A model generated the notes under the pieces. That model made no database searches. It was not told the DNA's origin and saw only the letters and a program-made list of their open reading frames with translations. Shown here piece by piece: positions 37,514 to 48,060 of a stretch of 64,000 bases of DNA; the first letter of the stretch is position 1, and each line of letters begins with the position of its first letter. This DNA comes from Methylocystis sp. (GTDB lineage Bacteria; Pseudomonadota; Alphaproteobacteria; Rhizobiales; Beijerinckiaceae), in the NCBI GenBank assembly GCA_020252485.1, contig JADCCX010000038.1:1-64000 (forward strand), written 5' to 3'. Both the position numbers and the translations under genes were made by a program.

Positions 37514-38643
37514 TGGATCAGGCGCTCGAATCCGCCAGGGGCAATGCCATCCTCGACCGTGTGGCGCTGGCCTTGCCGCATCCGATCCTTCTGGTCGAGG
37601 ATTCGGGGCGCATCAGCGACGCCAACCCCGCCGCCGAGGCTTTCTTCGACATGGGCCTGTCGTTCCTGCAGCGAACGACGGTTGAGCGGCTTTGCGGCCC
37701 CAATTCGTCGCTGGCTTCGCTGGTGGCGCAATCGCGCGGCGCGGGCACGTCGATCAATCTCTACCGCGTCGATCTCGGCGCGCCGCGCCAGATGGGCGAG
37801 CGGCTCGTCGACATCCATGCGAGCCCGATGCCGGATGATCCGGGTGTGACGATCGTCATGCTGCAGGAGCGGACCCTCGCCGACAAGTTCAGCCGGCAGC
37901 TGAGCCATCGCGGCGCGGTCCGGTCCGTTTCGGCTTTGTCGGCCATGCTGGCCCATGAGATCAAGAATCCGCTGTCCGGCATCCGCGGCGCGGCGCAGCT
38001 GCTCGACAGTTCGGCCAGCGACGACGACAGGGTCCTGACGCAGCTGATCCGCGACGAGACGGACCGGATCGTCAAGCTGGTCGACCGATTCGAGATGTTC
38101 TCCGATGACCGCGCGCCGCAGATGGAGCCGGTGAACATCCATTCTGTGCTGGGTCATGTCCGCAATCTGGCCCGCTCCGGCTTCGCCCGGCATATCCGCA
38201 TCGTCGAGGATTACGATCCGTCGCTGCCGCCCATGCTCGGCAGCCGCGATCAAATGATCCAGGTGCTGATCAATCTCGTGAAAAACGCCGCGGAAGCGAT
38301 CGGCGCCCATGCGCAGGACGGCGAAATCCAGCTGTCCACAGCCTATCGCACCGGCGTGCGCATGGCTGTTTCCGGCTCGACGGACCGCGTGAGGCTGCCG
38401 CTGGAGGTCTGCGTGCGCGACAATGGTCCGGGCATTCCCGAAGATATCCGCCCCCATCTCTTCGATCCCTTCGTCACCACCAAGTCGTCCGGAAATGGCC
38501 TTGGTCTTGCTTTGGTCGCCAAGGTGGTCGGCGAACACGGCGGCATCGTAGAGTGTGACTCGGTTCCCAGAAGGACCGTCTTCAGACTCATGCTGCCGCT
38601 GCAGATTGCCCGTGAGAGCGGCACAGGGACTGAAGAAGCGTGA
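37513..38643 (+). CDS. ntrB: Nitrogen-regulation sensor histidine kinase NtrB
   Basis: 376 residues from the ATG at 37513, which overlaps the dusB stop (a GTG at 37510 is possible). Soluble: an N-terminal PAS domain (about 20-120), the phospho-acceptor helix [19 protein letters not shown] with His148, and the ATPase boxes [11 protein letters not shown] and [10 protein letters not shown]. It phosphorylates or dephosphorylates NtrC in response to PII-signalled nitrogen status. It overlaps ntrC by 4 bases. Confidence 0.96.
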   Translation: MDQALESARGNAILDRVALALPHPILLVEDSGRISDANPAAEAFFDMGLSFLQRTTVERLCGPNSSLASLVAQSRGAGTSINLYRVDLGAPRQMGERLVDIHASPMPDDPGVTIVMLQERTLADKFSRQLSHRGAVRSVSALSAMLAHEIKNPLSGIRGAAQLLDSSASDDDRVLTQLIRDETDRIVKLVDRFEMFSDDRAPQMEPVNIHSVLGHVRNLARSGFARHIRIVEDYDPSLPPMLGSRDQMIQVLINLVKNAAEAIGAHAQDGEIQLSTAYRTGVRMAVSGSTDRVRLPLEVCVRDNGPGIPEDIRPHLFDPFVTTKSSGNGLGLALVAKVVGEHGGIVECDSVPRRTVFRLMLPLQIARESGTGTEEA

Positions 38644-40094
38644 TACAGAAGACCGGAACGATCCTTGTCGCTGATGATGATGCCGCCATCCGGACCGTTG
38701 TCGGCCAAGCGCTCACCAGGGCAGGCTATGAAGTCAAGACGGCCAGCAACGCGGCCGCCCTCTGGAAGCTGGTGCAGGGCGGCGAGGGCGACCTGATCGT
38801 CACCGATGTGATGATGCCGGACGAGAACGCCTTCGATCTCATCCCCCGCATCCGCAAGCTCCGGCCCCAGGTTCCGATCGTGGTGATGAGCGCCCAGAAC
38901 ACTTTCATGACCGCGATCCGCGCTTCGGAGCGCGGCGCCTATGAATACCTGCCCAAGCCGTTCGACCTCAGCGAGTTGACCACGATCGTCGGCCGCGCGC
39001 TCGCGGAGCCGCAGGCGCTGGCCGAGCCCTCGGATGCCCCGCTCGACGAGATTCCGCTCGTCGGCCGATCGCCCGCCATGCAGGAGATTTACCGGACGCT
39101 GGCGCGGCTGATGCACATCGACCTGACGGTCCTGATCAATGGCGAATCCGGCACCGGCAAGGAGCTTGTCGCCCGCGCCCTGCACGACTTTGGCAAGCGC
39201 AAGAACGGCCCCTTCGTGGCGATCAACATGGCCGCGATTCCGCGCGACCTGATCGAGAGCGAATTGTTCGGCCATGAGAAGGGCGCCTTCACCGGCGCCA
39301 ACCAGCGCAGCGTCGGACGTTTCGAGCAGGCCGAAGGCGGCACGCTCTTCCTCGATGAGATCGGCGACATGCCGATGGAGGCGCAGACCCGCCTTCTGCG
39401 GGTGCTCCAGCAGGGCGAATACACGACGGTCGGCGGCCGGACGCCGATCAAGACCAACGTGCGGATCGTGGCGGCCACGAACAAGGATCTGCGCGGCCTC
39501 ATCCAGACCGGCCTGTTCCGCGAGGATCTCTATTTCCGGCTGAATGTCGTGCCGTTGCGCCTTCCGCCTTTGCGGGAGCGGGCTGCGGACGTGCCCGATC
39601 TCGCCCGCCACTTCTTTCTGCAGGCCGAGAAGGAAGGCTTGTCCCGCAAGCAGCTCGACCCGGGGGCCCAGGAGCGGCTGAAGGCCTATGCCTGGCCCGG
39701 CAACATCCGCGAGCTCGAGAACCTGATCCGGCGGCTGGCCGCCCTGCATCCGCACGATGTGGTGACCGCCCAGGCGATCGACGCCGAACTCGACATCAAG
39801 ACGCCTATGGCCGCCGCTGCCCCCGCCGCCCATGCCGTCTCGAACGCCACGACCATCACCAGCTTCATGGAGGGCTATCTCGCCCAGTATTTCGCCTCCT
39901 ATGGCGAAAGCCTGCCGCCCGAAGGCCTTTACGACCGCATTCTCGAAGAGGTCGAGGCGCCCCTCGTCAATGCCGTGCTGGCCGCAACCCGCGGCAACCA
40001 GATCAAGGCCGCCGATCTCCTGGGGCTGAACCGGAACACCTTGCGGAAGAAGATCAAGGATCTCGAAATCCGCGTCATCCGCTCGATCCGCTGA
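38640..40094 (+). CDS. ntrC: Nitrogen-regulation response regulator NtrC
   Basis: 484 residues from a GTG start in the GTGA overlap with ntrB. Receiver domain with acidic pocket DDD and phospho-acceptor Asp56 (TDVMMPD). Sigma-54 AAA+ domain with Walker A GESGTGKE, the intact GAFTGA loop needed for sigma-54 contact, and the Fis-type HTH at the end ([20 protein letters not shown]). It activates nitrogen-scavenging promoters, plausibly including amino-acid uptake and purine breakdown genes in this window, though no enhancer site was verified. Confidence 0.97.
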   Translation: MIQKTGTILVADDDAAIRTVVGQALTRAGYEVKTASNAAALWKLVQGGEGDLIVTDVMMPDENAFDLIPRIRKLRPQVPIVVMSAQNTFMTAIRASERGAYEYLPKPFDLSELTTIVGRALAEPQALAEPSDAPLDEIPLVGRSPAMQEIYRTLARLMHIDLTVLINGESGTGKELVARALHDFGKRKNGPFVAINMAAIPRDLIESELFGHEKGAFTGANQRSVGRFEQAEGGTLFLDEIGDMPMEAQTRLLRVLQQGEYTTVGGRTPIKTNVRIVAATNKDLRGLIQTGLFREDLYFRLNVVPLRLPPLRERAADVPDLARHFFLQAEKEGLSRKQLDPGAQERLKAYAWPGNIRELENLIRRLAALHPHDVVTAQAIDAELDIKTPMAAAAPAAHAVSNATTITSFMEGYLAQYFASYGESLPPEGLYDRILEEVEAPLVNAVLAATRGNQIKAADLLGLNRNTLRKKIKDLEIRVIRSIR

Positions 40095-40267
40095 CCTTCG
40101 GCCGTCGCTTGCCCGGCCGGAAAACCTGTTCTCCCGCCGTTTCCGCCGGGCAGCGAATTGCGTGAGAGACCATCTGCGCATACAAATGTCCAAATCCTGC
40201 AACAGTGTTGTAGTGAAGACGCACTGAATCGCCTGTCCTGTCGGGGATCGGATCGGTTCTGCCGGCA

Positions 40268-42544
40268 ATGGGTTCGATGACAGACACGCCAGTCATGATC
40301 GAGGAGAGCCCGCGGGCGACATTCCTGTCGCGCGCCGCCAATGTGCTGCGCGTGGCCGCCTTCTCCCTGGCGGTATGCAGCATTCTCGCGACCTTTCTGC
40401 TCCTCACCGGCTTTTTGAACGCCGTGCTGACGGCGCAGAGCGTGACGATCCTGGTGATCGGCACGTCGGCCGTCGCCGCGATCCTGTTTCTGGTGGTCGT
40501 CTTCGACCTGTTCCAGCTTTACCGCCAATGGCGGCAGGGCCTCGCGGGGACCCGGCTGCACATGCGGATCGTGGGCCTCTTCACGGCCATTGCAGCCATC
40601 CCCGCCATCATGATCGCCATCGTCGCCAGCGTGACGCTCGAACGCGGCCTCAGTCCCTGGTTCTCCGGCGCGCTGCGGGAGCTTGTCACCCGCTCCGGCA
40701 CCATCGCCGAGGGATACCAGCGGCAGCTTTGCCAGAACGTCGGGCGTGAAATGAAGCTGATGGCGGAAGACCTGGAGAATGCCCGGCGTCTGGGTCTTTA
40801 CGATCAGAACCGGGGGGCATTCCAGGAATTCGTCACCAACCGCGCGGTCATGCTGGGATTTCCCTTCGCCGTGATCATGAAACAGGATGGAACGATCACC
40901 GAGCGCGCCGATACCCGCTTTACCGAGGAGCCTCTGCCGCCGCGCGAGCAGGATTTCCTCGACGCCGCGACGCCGGAGCCGCCCTGCGTGCTTACCTCGC
41001 GCTTCGTCGGGGCCCTGATCAAGCTGCCGTCCTTCGATGGGCAGTTCCTCTATGTCGCCCGCCGCGCCGATCAGCAGGCGATCGCCTTCGGCCGGGTCGC
41101 CGGGGAGGCTGTCGAGCAGTACAAGCTTCTCGACGAACAGCGCATCAACGTGCAGCGCGCCTTCGCGGTGATGTATGCGATCATCACACTGATGCTGGTG
41201 CTGAGCGCCATCTGGCTCGGATTGGCGTTCGCGAACCGTCTGGTCGCGCCGGTCCGGCGCCTGATCAACGCGACAGACGCCGTTTCGGCAGGCAATCTCT
41301 ACGTTCAGGTGCCGACACATCGGTCCGAGGGCGACATCGGGCGCCTGGGTCAGACCTTCAACGCGATGATTGCGGAAATCCGCACGCAGCAGAACCGCCT
41401 GGTTTCCGCGAGCGAGGCGCTGGACCGCCGGCGTCAGTTCACGGAAGCGGTTCTCGCCGGCGTTTCGGTGGGCGTGCTCGGCCTCAACCATTCGGGCGTC
41501 ATCGCCATCGCCAATCCGGTGGCGGAACGGTTGCTGGACGGGCCGTTATCGGGACGGATGCTGTCTGAAGTCGCGCCGGAGATCTCCATTCTCTTCGATG
41601 AGGCAAGGTCCAGCCGCTCGCGCTCCCTGCAGCGTCAGGTCGAGATGCACCGCGATGGACGCGACATGAACCTCTTCGTCCGCGTCACGACGGAGCAGGC
41701 CGCCGCCGCCGATCGCGGCTATGTCATCACGCTCGACGACATCACCAACCTCGTGACGGCGCAGCGCACCTCCGCCTGGGCTGACGTCGCCCGGCGCATC
41801 GCTCACGAGATCAAGAATCCGCTGACGCCGATCCAGCTTTCCGCCGAGCGCATCAAGCGCAAATACGGCCGCGTCATCACCGAGGATCGCGCCGTTTTCG
41901 ATCAATGCACCGAGACCATCATCCGCCAGGTCGACGACATCCGCCGGATGGTCGATGAATTCGCCTCCTTCGCCCGCATGCCGAAGCCTGCGCCGGACGA
42001 GGATGATATCGCCGATGTGCTGCGCCAGACCCTTTTCATGATGCGGGTCGCGCATCCGGCGATTGCGTTTCTCGACAATCTTCCCGACCGGCCGGTCCCG
42101 GCGCAATTCGACCGGCGGCTGATCGGCCAGGCTGTTCAGAACATCCTGAAGAACGGAACGGAAGGGATCGCCGCCCGCATCGCCGCCGGAGGAACCGAGG
42201 CCGGGTTCAAGGGTCGGATCCTGCTCGTCCTCACGGTATCGGACGATGAGATGCTGACCATCGACGTGGTCGACAACGGCATCGGTTTCCCCAAGGAAAA
42301 CCGCCAGCGCCTGCTTGAACCCTATATGACCACCCGCGATGGCGGCACGGGGCTTGGCCTCGCGATCGTGGCCAAGATTTTCGAGGAACATGGCGGTTCG
42401 ATCGCTCTCCTCGACAATCCGACTGGCGAGCCGGGGGCGCTGGTGCGGATGACCCTCGCGCGGGATGCCGGCATCGGCGCCGCCGAGGCTTCAGCGGCCT
42501 CCGAGCCGGACAGCCTCGAATACAACAGGAAAGTGACCTCATGA
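40268..42544 (+). CDS. ntrY: Sensor histidine kinase NtrY
   Basis: 758 residues; a second ATG at 40277 is possible. Membrane-bound: three hydrophobic segments near 28-50, 57-80 and 100-123, a periplasmic loop, a fourth helix near 300-318, then HAMP (LVAPVRRLINATDAVSAGNL), a PAS domain, His513 in [15 protein letters not shown], and the ATPase boxes VDNGIGFP and GGTGLGLAIV. It pairs with NtrX to sense redox or nitrogen state in alphaproteobacteria. The 173-base gap upstream probably holds its own promoter. It overlaps ntrX by 4 bases. Confidence 0.95.
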   Translation: MGSMTDTPVMIEESPRATFLSRAANVLRVAAFSLAVCSILATFLLLTGFLNAVLTAQSVTILVIGTSAVAAILFLVVVFDLFQLYRQWRQGLAGTRLHMRIVGLFTAIAAIPAIMIAIVASVTLERGLSPWFSGALRELVTRSGTIAEGYQRQLCQNVGREMKLMAEDLENARRLGLYDQNRGAFQEFVTNRAVMLGFPFAVIMKQDGTITERADTRFTEEPLPPREQDFLDAATPEPPCVLTSRFVGALIKLPSFDGQFLYVARRADQQAIAFGRVAGEAVEQYKLLDEQRINVQRAFAVMYAIITLMLVLSAIWLGLAFANRLVAPVRRLINATDAVSAGNLYVQVPTHRSEGDIGRLGQTFNAMIAEIRTQQNRLVSASEALDRRRQFTEAVLAGVSVGVLGLNHSGVIAIANPVAERLLDGPLSGRMLSEVAPEISILFDEARSSRSRSLQRQVEMHRDGRDMNLFVRVTTEQAAAADRGYVITLDDITNLVTAQRTSAWADVARRIAHEIKNPLTPIQLSAERIKRKYGRVITEDRAVFDQCTETIIRQVDDIRRMVDEFASFARMPKPAPDEDDIADVLRQTLFMMRVAHPAIAFLDNLPDRPVPAQFDRRLIGQAVQNILKNGTEGIAARIAAGGTEAGFKGRILLVLTVSDDEMLTIDVVDNGIGFPKENRQRLLEPYMTTRDGGTGLGLAIVAKIFEEHGGSIALLDNPTGEPGALVRMTLARDAGIGAAEASAASEPDSLEYNRKVTS

Positions 42545-43914
42545 GCGCCGATATCCTTGTTGTGGACGACGAAGCGGATATCCGCGAACTGGTGGCCGGG
42601 ATCCTGGAGGATGAAGGCTATAGCACGCGCACGGCCCGCAACGCCGATGAAGCGCTGACCTCCGTGCAGAGCCGGCGTCCCAACCTGATCTTCCTCGACA
42701 TCTGGCTGCAGGGCAGCCGGCTTGACGGGCTGCAGGTGCTTGAGACGATCAAGGCCAGTCATCCGGAGGTGCCGGTGGTGATGATCTCGGGGCATGGCAA
42801 CATCGAAACGGCGGTCTCGGCGATCCAGAAGGGGGCCTATGACTTCATCGAAAAGCCCTTCAAGGCCGATCGGCTGATCCTCGTCGCCAACCGCGCGATC
42901 GAGACGTCGCAGCTGCGCCGCGAGGTGCGCGAACTGAAGGTCAGGGCGGGCGATTCGCATCGCATCCTCGGCAAATCATCGGTGGTGAGCCAGCTCCGCC
43001 AGCAGCTTGAACGCGTCGCGCCGACCAATGCCAGGGTGCTGATCAGCGGCGCGGCGGGCACCGGCAAGGAGCTGGCGGCCAGGACCATCCACGCGCTGTC
43101 CTCCCGCTCCAATGGACCGTTCGTCGTCTTGAGCGCCGCCACCATCGAGCCCGAGACGATGGAGGAGCATCTTTTCGGCGTCGAAGCCGTCGAGGGCAAG
43201 CTGCTGCGGATCGGCGCGCTGGAGGAGGCGCATGGCGGGACGCTCTACCTCGACGAGGTGGGCGACATGCCGCGCGACACGCAGAGCAAGATCCTCCGCG
43301 TCCTTGTCGATCAGAACTTCCAGCGGGTGGGCGGCGGCGCCCGGGTATCGGTCGATGTCCGGCTGGTGTCATCGACGAGCCGGGACCTCGTGGCGGATAT
43401 CGCCAGCGGCCGGTTCCGGGAAGATCTGTTCCACCGGCTGAACGTCGTCCCGGTGCGTGTCCCCGGACTGGCGGAGCGCAGGGACGACATACCCGACCTG
43501 ATCGCCCATTTCATGGAGCAGATTTCGGTCTCGGCCGGCATTGCGCGGCGGCGGATCGCCGATGACGCCATGGCCGTGCTCCAGTCGCATGATTGGCCCG
43601 GCAACATCCGCCAGCTGCGCAACAATGTCGAACGCCTGATGATTCTCACCTCCGACGGCAGCGACGGCGACGTCACGGTGGACATGCTGCCGCAGGAGCT
43701 TGGCTCCATGGCGCCGCCCACGCCGGGCGGAGCAGGGGGCGAGAAGCTGCTGGCCCTGCCGCTCAGGGATGCGAGGGAGGTTTTCGAGCGGGAATATCTG
43801 GTGGCCCAGATCAATCGGTTTGGCGGAAACATTTCGCGGACTGCCGAGTTCATCGGCATGGAAAGATCGGCCCTCCACCGCAAGTTGAAAACGCTGGGCG
43901 TTGGCGGGGAGTAG
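42541..43914 (+). CDS. ntrX: Response regulator NtrX
   Basis: 457 residues. Receiver with VDDEADIRE and phospho-acceptor Asp53 (FLDIWLQGS). The AAA+ domain keeps Walker A GAAGTGKE and Walker B LYLDEVGDMP, but the segment where sigma-54 activators carry GAFTGA reads LFGVEAVEGKLLRIGALEEA, so the loop is absent. That is normal for NtrX, which works without sigma-54. A Fis-type HTH ends the protein (NISRTAEFIGMERSALHRKL). The 160-base gap to hfq contains no gene. Confidence 0.95.
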   Translation: MSADILVVDDEADIRELVAGILEDEGYSTRTARNADEALTSVQSRRPNLIFLDIWLQGSRLDGLQVLETIKASHPEVPVVMISGHGNIETAVSAIQKGAYDFIEKPFKADRLILVANRAIETSQLRREVRELKVRAGDSHRILGKSSVVSQLRQQLERVAPTNARVLISGAAGTGKELAARTIHALSSRSNGPFVVLSAATIEPETMEEHLFGVEAVEGKLLRIGALEEAHGGTLYLDEVGDMPRDTQSKILRVLVDQNFQRVGGGARVSVDVRLVSSTSRDLVADIASGRFREDLFHRLNVVPVRVPGLAERRDDIPDLIAHFMEQISVSAGIARRRIADDAMAVLQSHDWPGNIRQLRNNVERLMILTSDGSDGDVTVDMLPQELGSMAPPTPGGAGGEKLLALPLRDAREVFEREYLVAQINRFGGNISRTAEFIGMERSALHRKLKTLGVGGE

Positions 43915-44074
43915 AATTGTGCATCAACGGGGCGTGAAGAGCTTTGTGAAGCCTTCAGGCCAAAAGCCGTTGCGCAAGCGAGGGCTTGTGTCTAACTTGA
44001 TTTATCGCGACTTGGGATCGGCGCAGGAACGGGCGTCGTGGTTAAGCCGTTAATGGTGACGGCGGGGATGTGGA

Positions 44075-44317
44075 ATGGCGGCGGACAAGAATCAAAATCT
44101 TCAGGATACTTTTCTCAATTACGTTCGGAAGCAGAAAATCCCGCTCACCATATTTCTGGTGAATGGCGTCAAATTGCAGGGAATCATTACGTGGTTCGAT
44201 AATTTCTGCGTCCTGCTGCGCAGGGATGGCAGCAGCCAGCTTGTCTACAAGCATGCGATATCGACCATCATGCCCGGCGCGCCGTTGCAATTGTTCGAAC
44301 CGGCCGACGATGCCTGA
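44075..44317 (+). CDS. hfq: RNA chaperone Hfq
   Basis: 80 residues, the short alphaproteobacterial form. Sm1 is in [20 protein letters not shown] with the uridine-binding site, and Sm2 is in [10 protein letters not shown]. It forms a hexamer that pairs small RNAs with mRNAs. Located between ntrX and hflX as in many alphaproteobacteria, with a 24-base gap to hflX, so the two are co-transcribed. Confidence 0.98.
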   Translation: MAADKNQNLQDTFLNYVRKQKIPLTIFLVNGVKLQGIITWFDNFCVLLRRDGSSQLVYKHAISTIMPGAPLQLFEPADDA

Positions 44318-44341
44318 CCGCTGCAGGGTGGTCGTTCCTCT

Positions 44342-45727
44342 ATGACAGGTCCGTCGGAAGACGGCCGCATCGCCGCGCTCAAGGCGAAAGCTGATGACGA
44401 ATATGCGATCGCCGCCAATACGCGGACGCTTGTCGTCGGCCCCTACCGGACACGGTTCCGCAAAGGGATCGGTGAACTGGCGCCGTCGCGGTCCTCCGCC
44501 GCGCGTCTCGATGAGGCGGCCGGTCTGGCGCGGGCCATCGATCTCAACGTCATCCGGTCCTTCATTGCCGCCACCGATGCTCCCCGTCCTGCCACGCTGC
44601 TCGGCAAGGGCAAGGTTGAGGAGATCGCGGCCATGGCGCAGGCCGATGAGATCGGGCTTGTCGTGATCGATGCGGCGCTCACGCCGGTGCAGCAGCGCAA
44701 CCTTGAAAAAGCTTTCACGGCCAAGGTCATCGACCGGACCGGCCTGATTCTCGAGATCTTCGGGAGGCGGGCCCGTACGCGCGAGGGCACGCTGCAGGTC
44801 GAGCTTGCGCATCTGGGTTACCAGAAAAGCCGGCTTGTGCGGTCCTGGACCCACCTCGAGCGCCAGCGCGGCGGCTTCGGTTTCATGGGCGGTCCCGGCG
44901 AAACCCAGATCGAGACCGACCGGCGTCTGATCCAGGACCGGATGACAAGGCTCGAGCGCGATCTCGTGCAGGTGAAACGCACGCGCGGACTGCACCGCGC
45001 CGGCCGCGAGCGCATTCCCTATCCGACGGTCGCGCTGGTCGGCTACACGAACGCGGGCAAATCGACGCTCTTCAACCGCCTGACGCGGGCCGATGTGCTG
45101 GCGAAGGACATGCTCTTCGCGACGCTCGACCCCACCGCCCGTGTCGTGAAGCTGAAGCCCGGCCTCGACGTCATCCTGTCCGATACCGTGGGTTTCATCT
45201 CGGACCTGCCGACCACGCTGATTGCGGCCTTCCGCGCCACGCTGGAGGATGTCATCCTGGCGGACGTCATCCTGCATGTCCGCGACATGGCGCATGAGGA
45301 TGCGCAAGCCCAGGGCGAGGACGTGCTGACGATCCTGACGGAGCTTGGCATCAACCCCGGCGACCACCGGCGCCTCATCGAGGTCTGGAACAAGGCGGAC
45401 CTCCTGTCGCCCGATCAGCGCCTGCGCCTTGACGCCATCGCCGCGGGCCGGCCGGAGGAGAGCCGTCCCGTCGTCGTGTCCGCCGTGACGGGCGATGGCC
45501 TCGACATTCTCAGCAGCGCGATCGAGGCGCGCCTGACGGCTGATCGCCAGCGCTGGCGGATCACGGTCCCGGCCGGTGACGGCGAGGGGCTGAGCGCCGT
45601 CTACGGGCTCGGCGAAGTGATGGAGCGCAGCGCCGACGAGGACGGCAATGTGGAATTGTCCGTCCGCCTTTCCGCCGCAAAGGCGGGGCAGATGCTGCGT
45701 CGGTTCCCGATGGCGCGGCAGGGTTGA
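44342..45727 (+). CDS. hflX: Ribosome-associated GTPase HflX
   Basis: 461 residues. The N-terminal HflX domain includes LLGKGKVEEIA and the GGFGFMGGPGETQIETDRR loop (quoted to GGFGFMGGPGETQIET). The G domain shows G1 GYTNAGKSTLF, G3 DTVGFISDLP and G4 NKAD. HflX splits stalled ribosomes, for example after heat stress. Length is typical; it is the last gene of the dusB-ntrBCYX-hfq-hflX run. Confidence 0.97.
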   Translation: MTGPSEDGRIAALKAKADDEYAIAANTRTLVVGPYRTRFRKGIGELAPSRSSAARLDEAAGLARAIDLNVIRSFIAATDAPRPATLLGKGKVEEIAAMAQADEIGLVVIDAALTPVQQRNLEKAFTAKVIDRTGLILEIFGRRARTREGTLQVELAHLGYQKSRLVRSWTHLERQRGGFGFMGGPGETQIETDRRLIQDRMTRLERDLVQVKRTRGLHRAGRERIPYPTVALVGYTNAGKSTLFNRLTRADVLAKDMLFATLDPTARVVKLKPGLDVILSDTVGFISDLPTTLIAAFRATLEDVILADVILHVRDMAHEDAQAQGEDVLTILTELGINPGDHRRLIEVWNKADLLSPDQRLRLDAIAAGRPEESRPVVVSAVTGDGLDILSSAIEARLTADRQRWRITVPAGDGEGLSAVYGLGEVMERSADEDGNVELSVRLSAAKAGQMLRRFPMARQG

Positions 45728-45807
45728 GGCCGGCTCAAATCGCGTTTGCAGCGTCAAGTCAGGCAGGGTAAACCGGACTTTAACCCGATCTGCCGTTAGT
45801 CAGGGAG

Positions 45808-46785
45808 ATGATGGCGCAAGACATGGCTCTCCCGTTCGTTTCCCGGCTGTTCCGGCGGCTGGCGATTCCGCTGTCGCTCGGCTTTCTTCTGTCTGCCTGC
45901 ATGACCGAGGATTACTCCGCGCGCTACGCGTTGAAGTCCGATGCGAAGCCCCACCAGGGTGTCGCCACCGCGATGCGCTATCCCGTCCATGGCATCGACA
46001 TCTCCCGCTGGCAGGGCGATATCGACTGGCGCGCCGTGCGGTCGGCAGGCACAAGGTTCGCCTTCATCAAGGCGACCGAAGGCGGCGACCATATCGACCC
46101 GCGCTTCGTCCAGAACTGGAACGGCGCACGGGCCGCCGGCATTCCCACCGGCGCCTACCATTTCGTCTATTGGTGCCGGCCCGCGCATGAGCAGGCGCAT
46201 TGGTTCGTCCAGCACATCCCCCAGGCCGATGACGAGCTGGCCCTGCCGCCGATCCTCGATGTCGAATGGAACGGCCATTCCCGCACCTGCCCGAAGAAGG
46301 TTTCGCGCGAGGTTGCCATCGAAAAGATGAAGCTGATGCTGCGGGAGCTGGAGCAGCACACCGGCAAGCGCCCGATTATCTACACGGACATCCCGTTCCA
46401 CAAGGATGTGATCGAGGGGACGACCGAATTCGAGGGCTACCCTTTCTGGATCCGGTCGACGGCGGCGCGTCCCGAGGAGCGCTACGCCAACCGGCGTTGG
46501 GAATTCTGGCAGTTCACCACCACCGGCCGCGTGCCCGGCATCCGCGGCGATGTCGACCGCAATGCCTTCTACGGCTCCGAGGAGGAGTTCGAGGCTTGGG
46601 TTGCGGGAAAATACGATATCGCCCAGCGTCGGCCCACGACCCGCTTTGCCCGGGCGCCGCAGGGCGCAGCGGAGCCCAGAGCGACGGCGCTTGCCCCCGC
46701 CGAAACCGATCTGCCGCGCGCGCCCGCGCCGCGGGGAGGGCAGGATCCGCGCACGGCCGCCGCCTCCGAGCCGCCGGCGGAGTGA
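45808..46785 (+). CDS. GH25 lysozyme-like lipoprotein
   Basis: 325 residues; CAGGGAG directly precedes ATGs at 45808 and 45811. A signal peptide ends in the lipobox LLSAC, so it is probably an outer-membrane lipoprotein. The GH25 domain (about 55-260) shows HGIDISRWQGDIDW, the FIKATEGGD motif, and the catalytic DxE in ILDVEWNG. It is predicted to cut muramic acid linkages in peptidoglycan. The final 60 residues are Pro/Arg/Ala rich and probably disordered. The next gene is a paralogue. Confidence 0.9.
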   Translation: MMAQDMALPFVSRLFRRLAIPLSLGFLLSACMTEDYSARYALKSDAKPHQGVATAMRYPVHGIDISRWQGDIDWRAVRSAGTRFAFIKATEGGDHIDPRFVQNWNGARAAGIPTGAYHFVYWCRPAHEQAHWFVQHIPQADDELALPPILDVEWNGHSRTCPKKVSREVAIEKMKLMLRELEQHTGKRPIIYTDIPFHKDVIEGTTEFEGYPFWIRSTAARPEERYANRRWEFWQFTTTGRVPGIRGDVDRNAFYGSEEEFEAWVAGKYDIAQRRPTTRFARAPQGAAEPRATALAPAETDLPRAPAPRGGQDPRTAAASEPPAE

Positions 46786-46887
46786 GCGGCAACTTTCCGT
46801 TCAGCATTACCGCCGATTAACTCCGCGCGGTAAAGCGGCATTAACGGTAACTGCGCGATAACGGTCAGCCGTCAACAGGGTTGCGTC

Positions 46888-47907
46888 ATGGTCAATGTTT
46901 CGCGTCGCTCACAGAAGTGGGTGAGGCTCGTTCTCCTTTTCACCGTTGCGCTTGGCGCCGGCACAATGGCGGAAGCCCGCAATCTCTATCCCCGCAAGGG
47001 CGATGCCGATCCGCATGATGGGGTCGCCGCCGCCCGCCAGCATGTGGTGCAGGGCATCGATGTCTCGAAATATCAGCTCGATATCGACTGGCTGGAGGTG
47101 AAGAAGGCCGGCACGCGCTTCGCCTTCATCAAGGCGACCGAGGGCGGCGACCATCTCGACAGCAGCTTCCGCGACAATTGGGATGGGGCGAAAGAGGCTG
47201 GCGTTCCGCGCGGCGCCTATCATTTCGTTTTCTGGTGCCGCCCGGCGCAGGACCAGATCCGCTGGTTCATCCGCAATGTGCCCAAGGACCCCGAAGCCCT
47301 GCCGCCGGTGCTCGATGTGGAATGGAACCACAAATCGAGCTGCCGCAAGCCATCGCCCGAGAAGGCGCGCGCCAAGATGCGCGATATGCTGAAGGCCTTC
47401 CACGCGCATTACGGGAAGAAGCCGGTCATCTACACCGACATCACCTTCCACGAGGACGTGCTGGAGGGGACGAAGGAATTCGACGATTACCCCTTCTGGC
47501 TCCGCTCGGTCGCCGCGAAACCGCACGTGCGCTATGAGAACCGCCCCTGGGAATTCTGGCAGTTCACGGCCACCGGCCGCGTGCCCGGCATTCGCGGCGA
47601 TGTTGACCGCAACGCTTTCTTCGGCAGCGAGAAGCAGTTCCGCGACTGGATGGAGGGCCGCTTCGATATCGGCACGCGCCAGATGCTGAGGGGGCCGGGC
47701 GACACCGCCGTCGCGGCTGCGCCATCGGGCAAGAAACAGGCAGGCCCGGTCCTGCCGCAGCCGCAGGCCGTGGCGAGCAGGACGGAGCCACCGAAAGCGG
47801 TGGAACCCGCCCCGCGGGCGCGCCGCGCCCAGACCCGCCGGCCTGAGCCCTTGAATCTGATCCCGCCGGGCATCGTGCCGGACACGACCGGCTCGATCCG
47901 GCGGTGA
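46888..47907 (+). CDS. GH25 lysozyme-like secreted protein (tandem paralogue)
   Basis: 339 residues. It has an N-terminal signal peptide ending near AEARN and no lipobox, unlike its neighbour. The GH25 domain repeats nearly every motif: QGIDVSKYQLDIDW, FIKATEGGDHLD, catalytic VLDVEWNH, and RVPGIRGDVDRNAF. The C-terminal 80 residues are basic and proline-rich. It should be a periplasmic muramidase. The pair arose by tandem duplication, followed by divergence in localisation. A palindromic element follows. Confidence 0.9.
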   Translation: MVNVSRRSQKWVRLVLLFTVALGAGTMAEARNLYPRKGDADPHDGVAAARQHVVQGIDVSKYQLDIDWLEVKKAGTRFAFIKATEGGDHLDSSFRDNWDGAKEAGVPRGAYHFVFWCRPAQDQIRWFIRNVPKDPEALPPVLDVEWNHKSSCRKPSPEKARAKMRDMLKAFHAHYGKKPVIYTDITFHEDVLEGTKEFDDYPFWLRSVAAKPHVRYENRPWEFWQFTATGRVPGIRGDVDRNAFFGSEKQFRDWMEGRFDIGTRQMLRGPGDTAVAAAPSGKKQAGPVLPQPQAVASRTEPPKAVEPAPRARRAQTRRPEPLNLIPPGIVPDTTGSIRR

Positions 47908-47923
47908 GGGAGCCGTCACTCAT

Positions 47924-48051
47924 CCCTCCCCCTTGCGGGGAGGGTGGCCCTGAGCGAAGCGAAGGGTCGGGAGGGGGTATCTTGCCGATCGGGCCAGCTT
48001 AGCCCCCCTCCCGGCTCGTTTCACTCGCCACCCTCCCCGCAAGGGGGAGGG
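47924..48051. repeat. Intergenic palindromic element, about 128 bp
   Basis: Starts with hairpin CCCTCCCCC-TT-GCGGGGAGGG and ends with CCCTCCCC-GCAAG-GGGGAGGG. The variable middle includes CCTGAGCGAAGCGAAGG and CCCCTCCCGGCTCG. It fills the space between the GH25 gene and the methyltransferase stop. The same two ends, at nearly the same separation, occur at 54472-54603 inside mccA. Confidence 0.88.
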
Positions 48052-48060
48052 AGAGCCTCC

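Noticed and set aside
42541-43914. NtrX as a degenerate sigma-54 activator because GAFTGA is missing
   Set aside because: Loss of that loop is the normal state of NtrX, so it is not decay.
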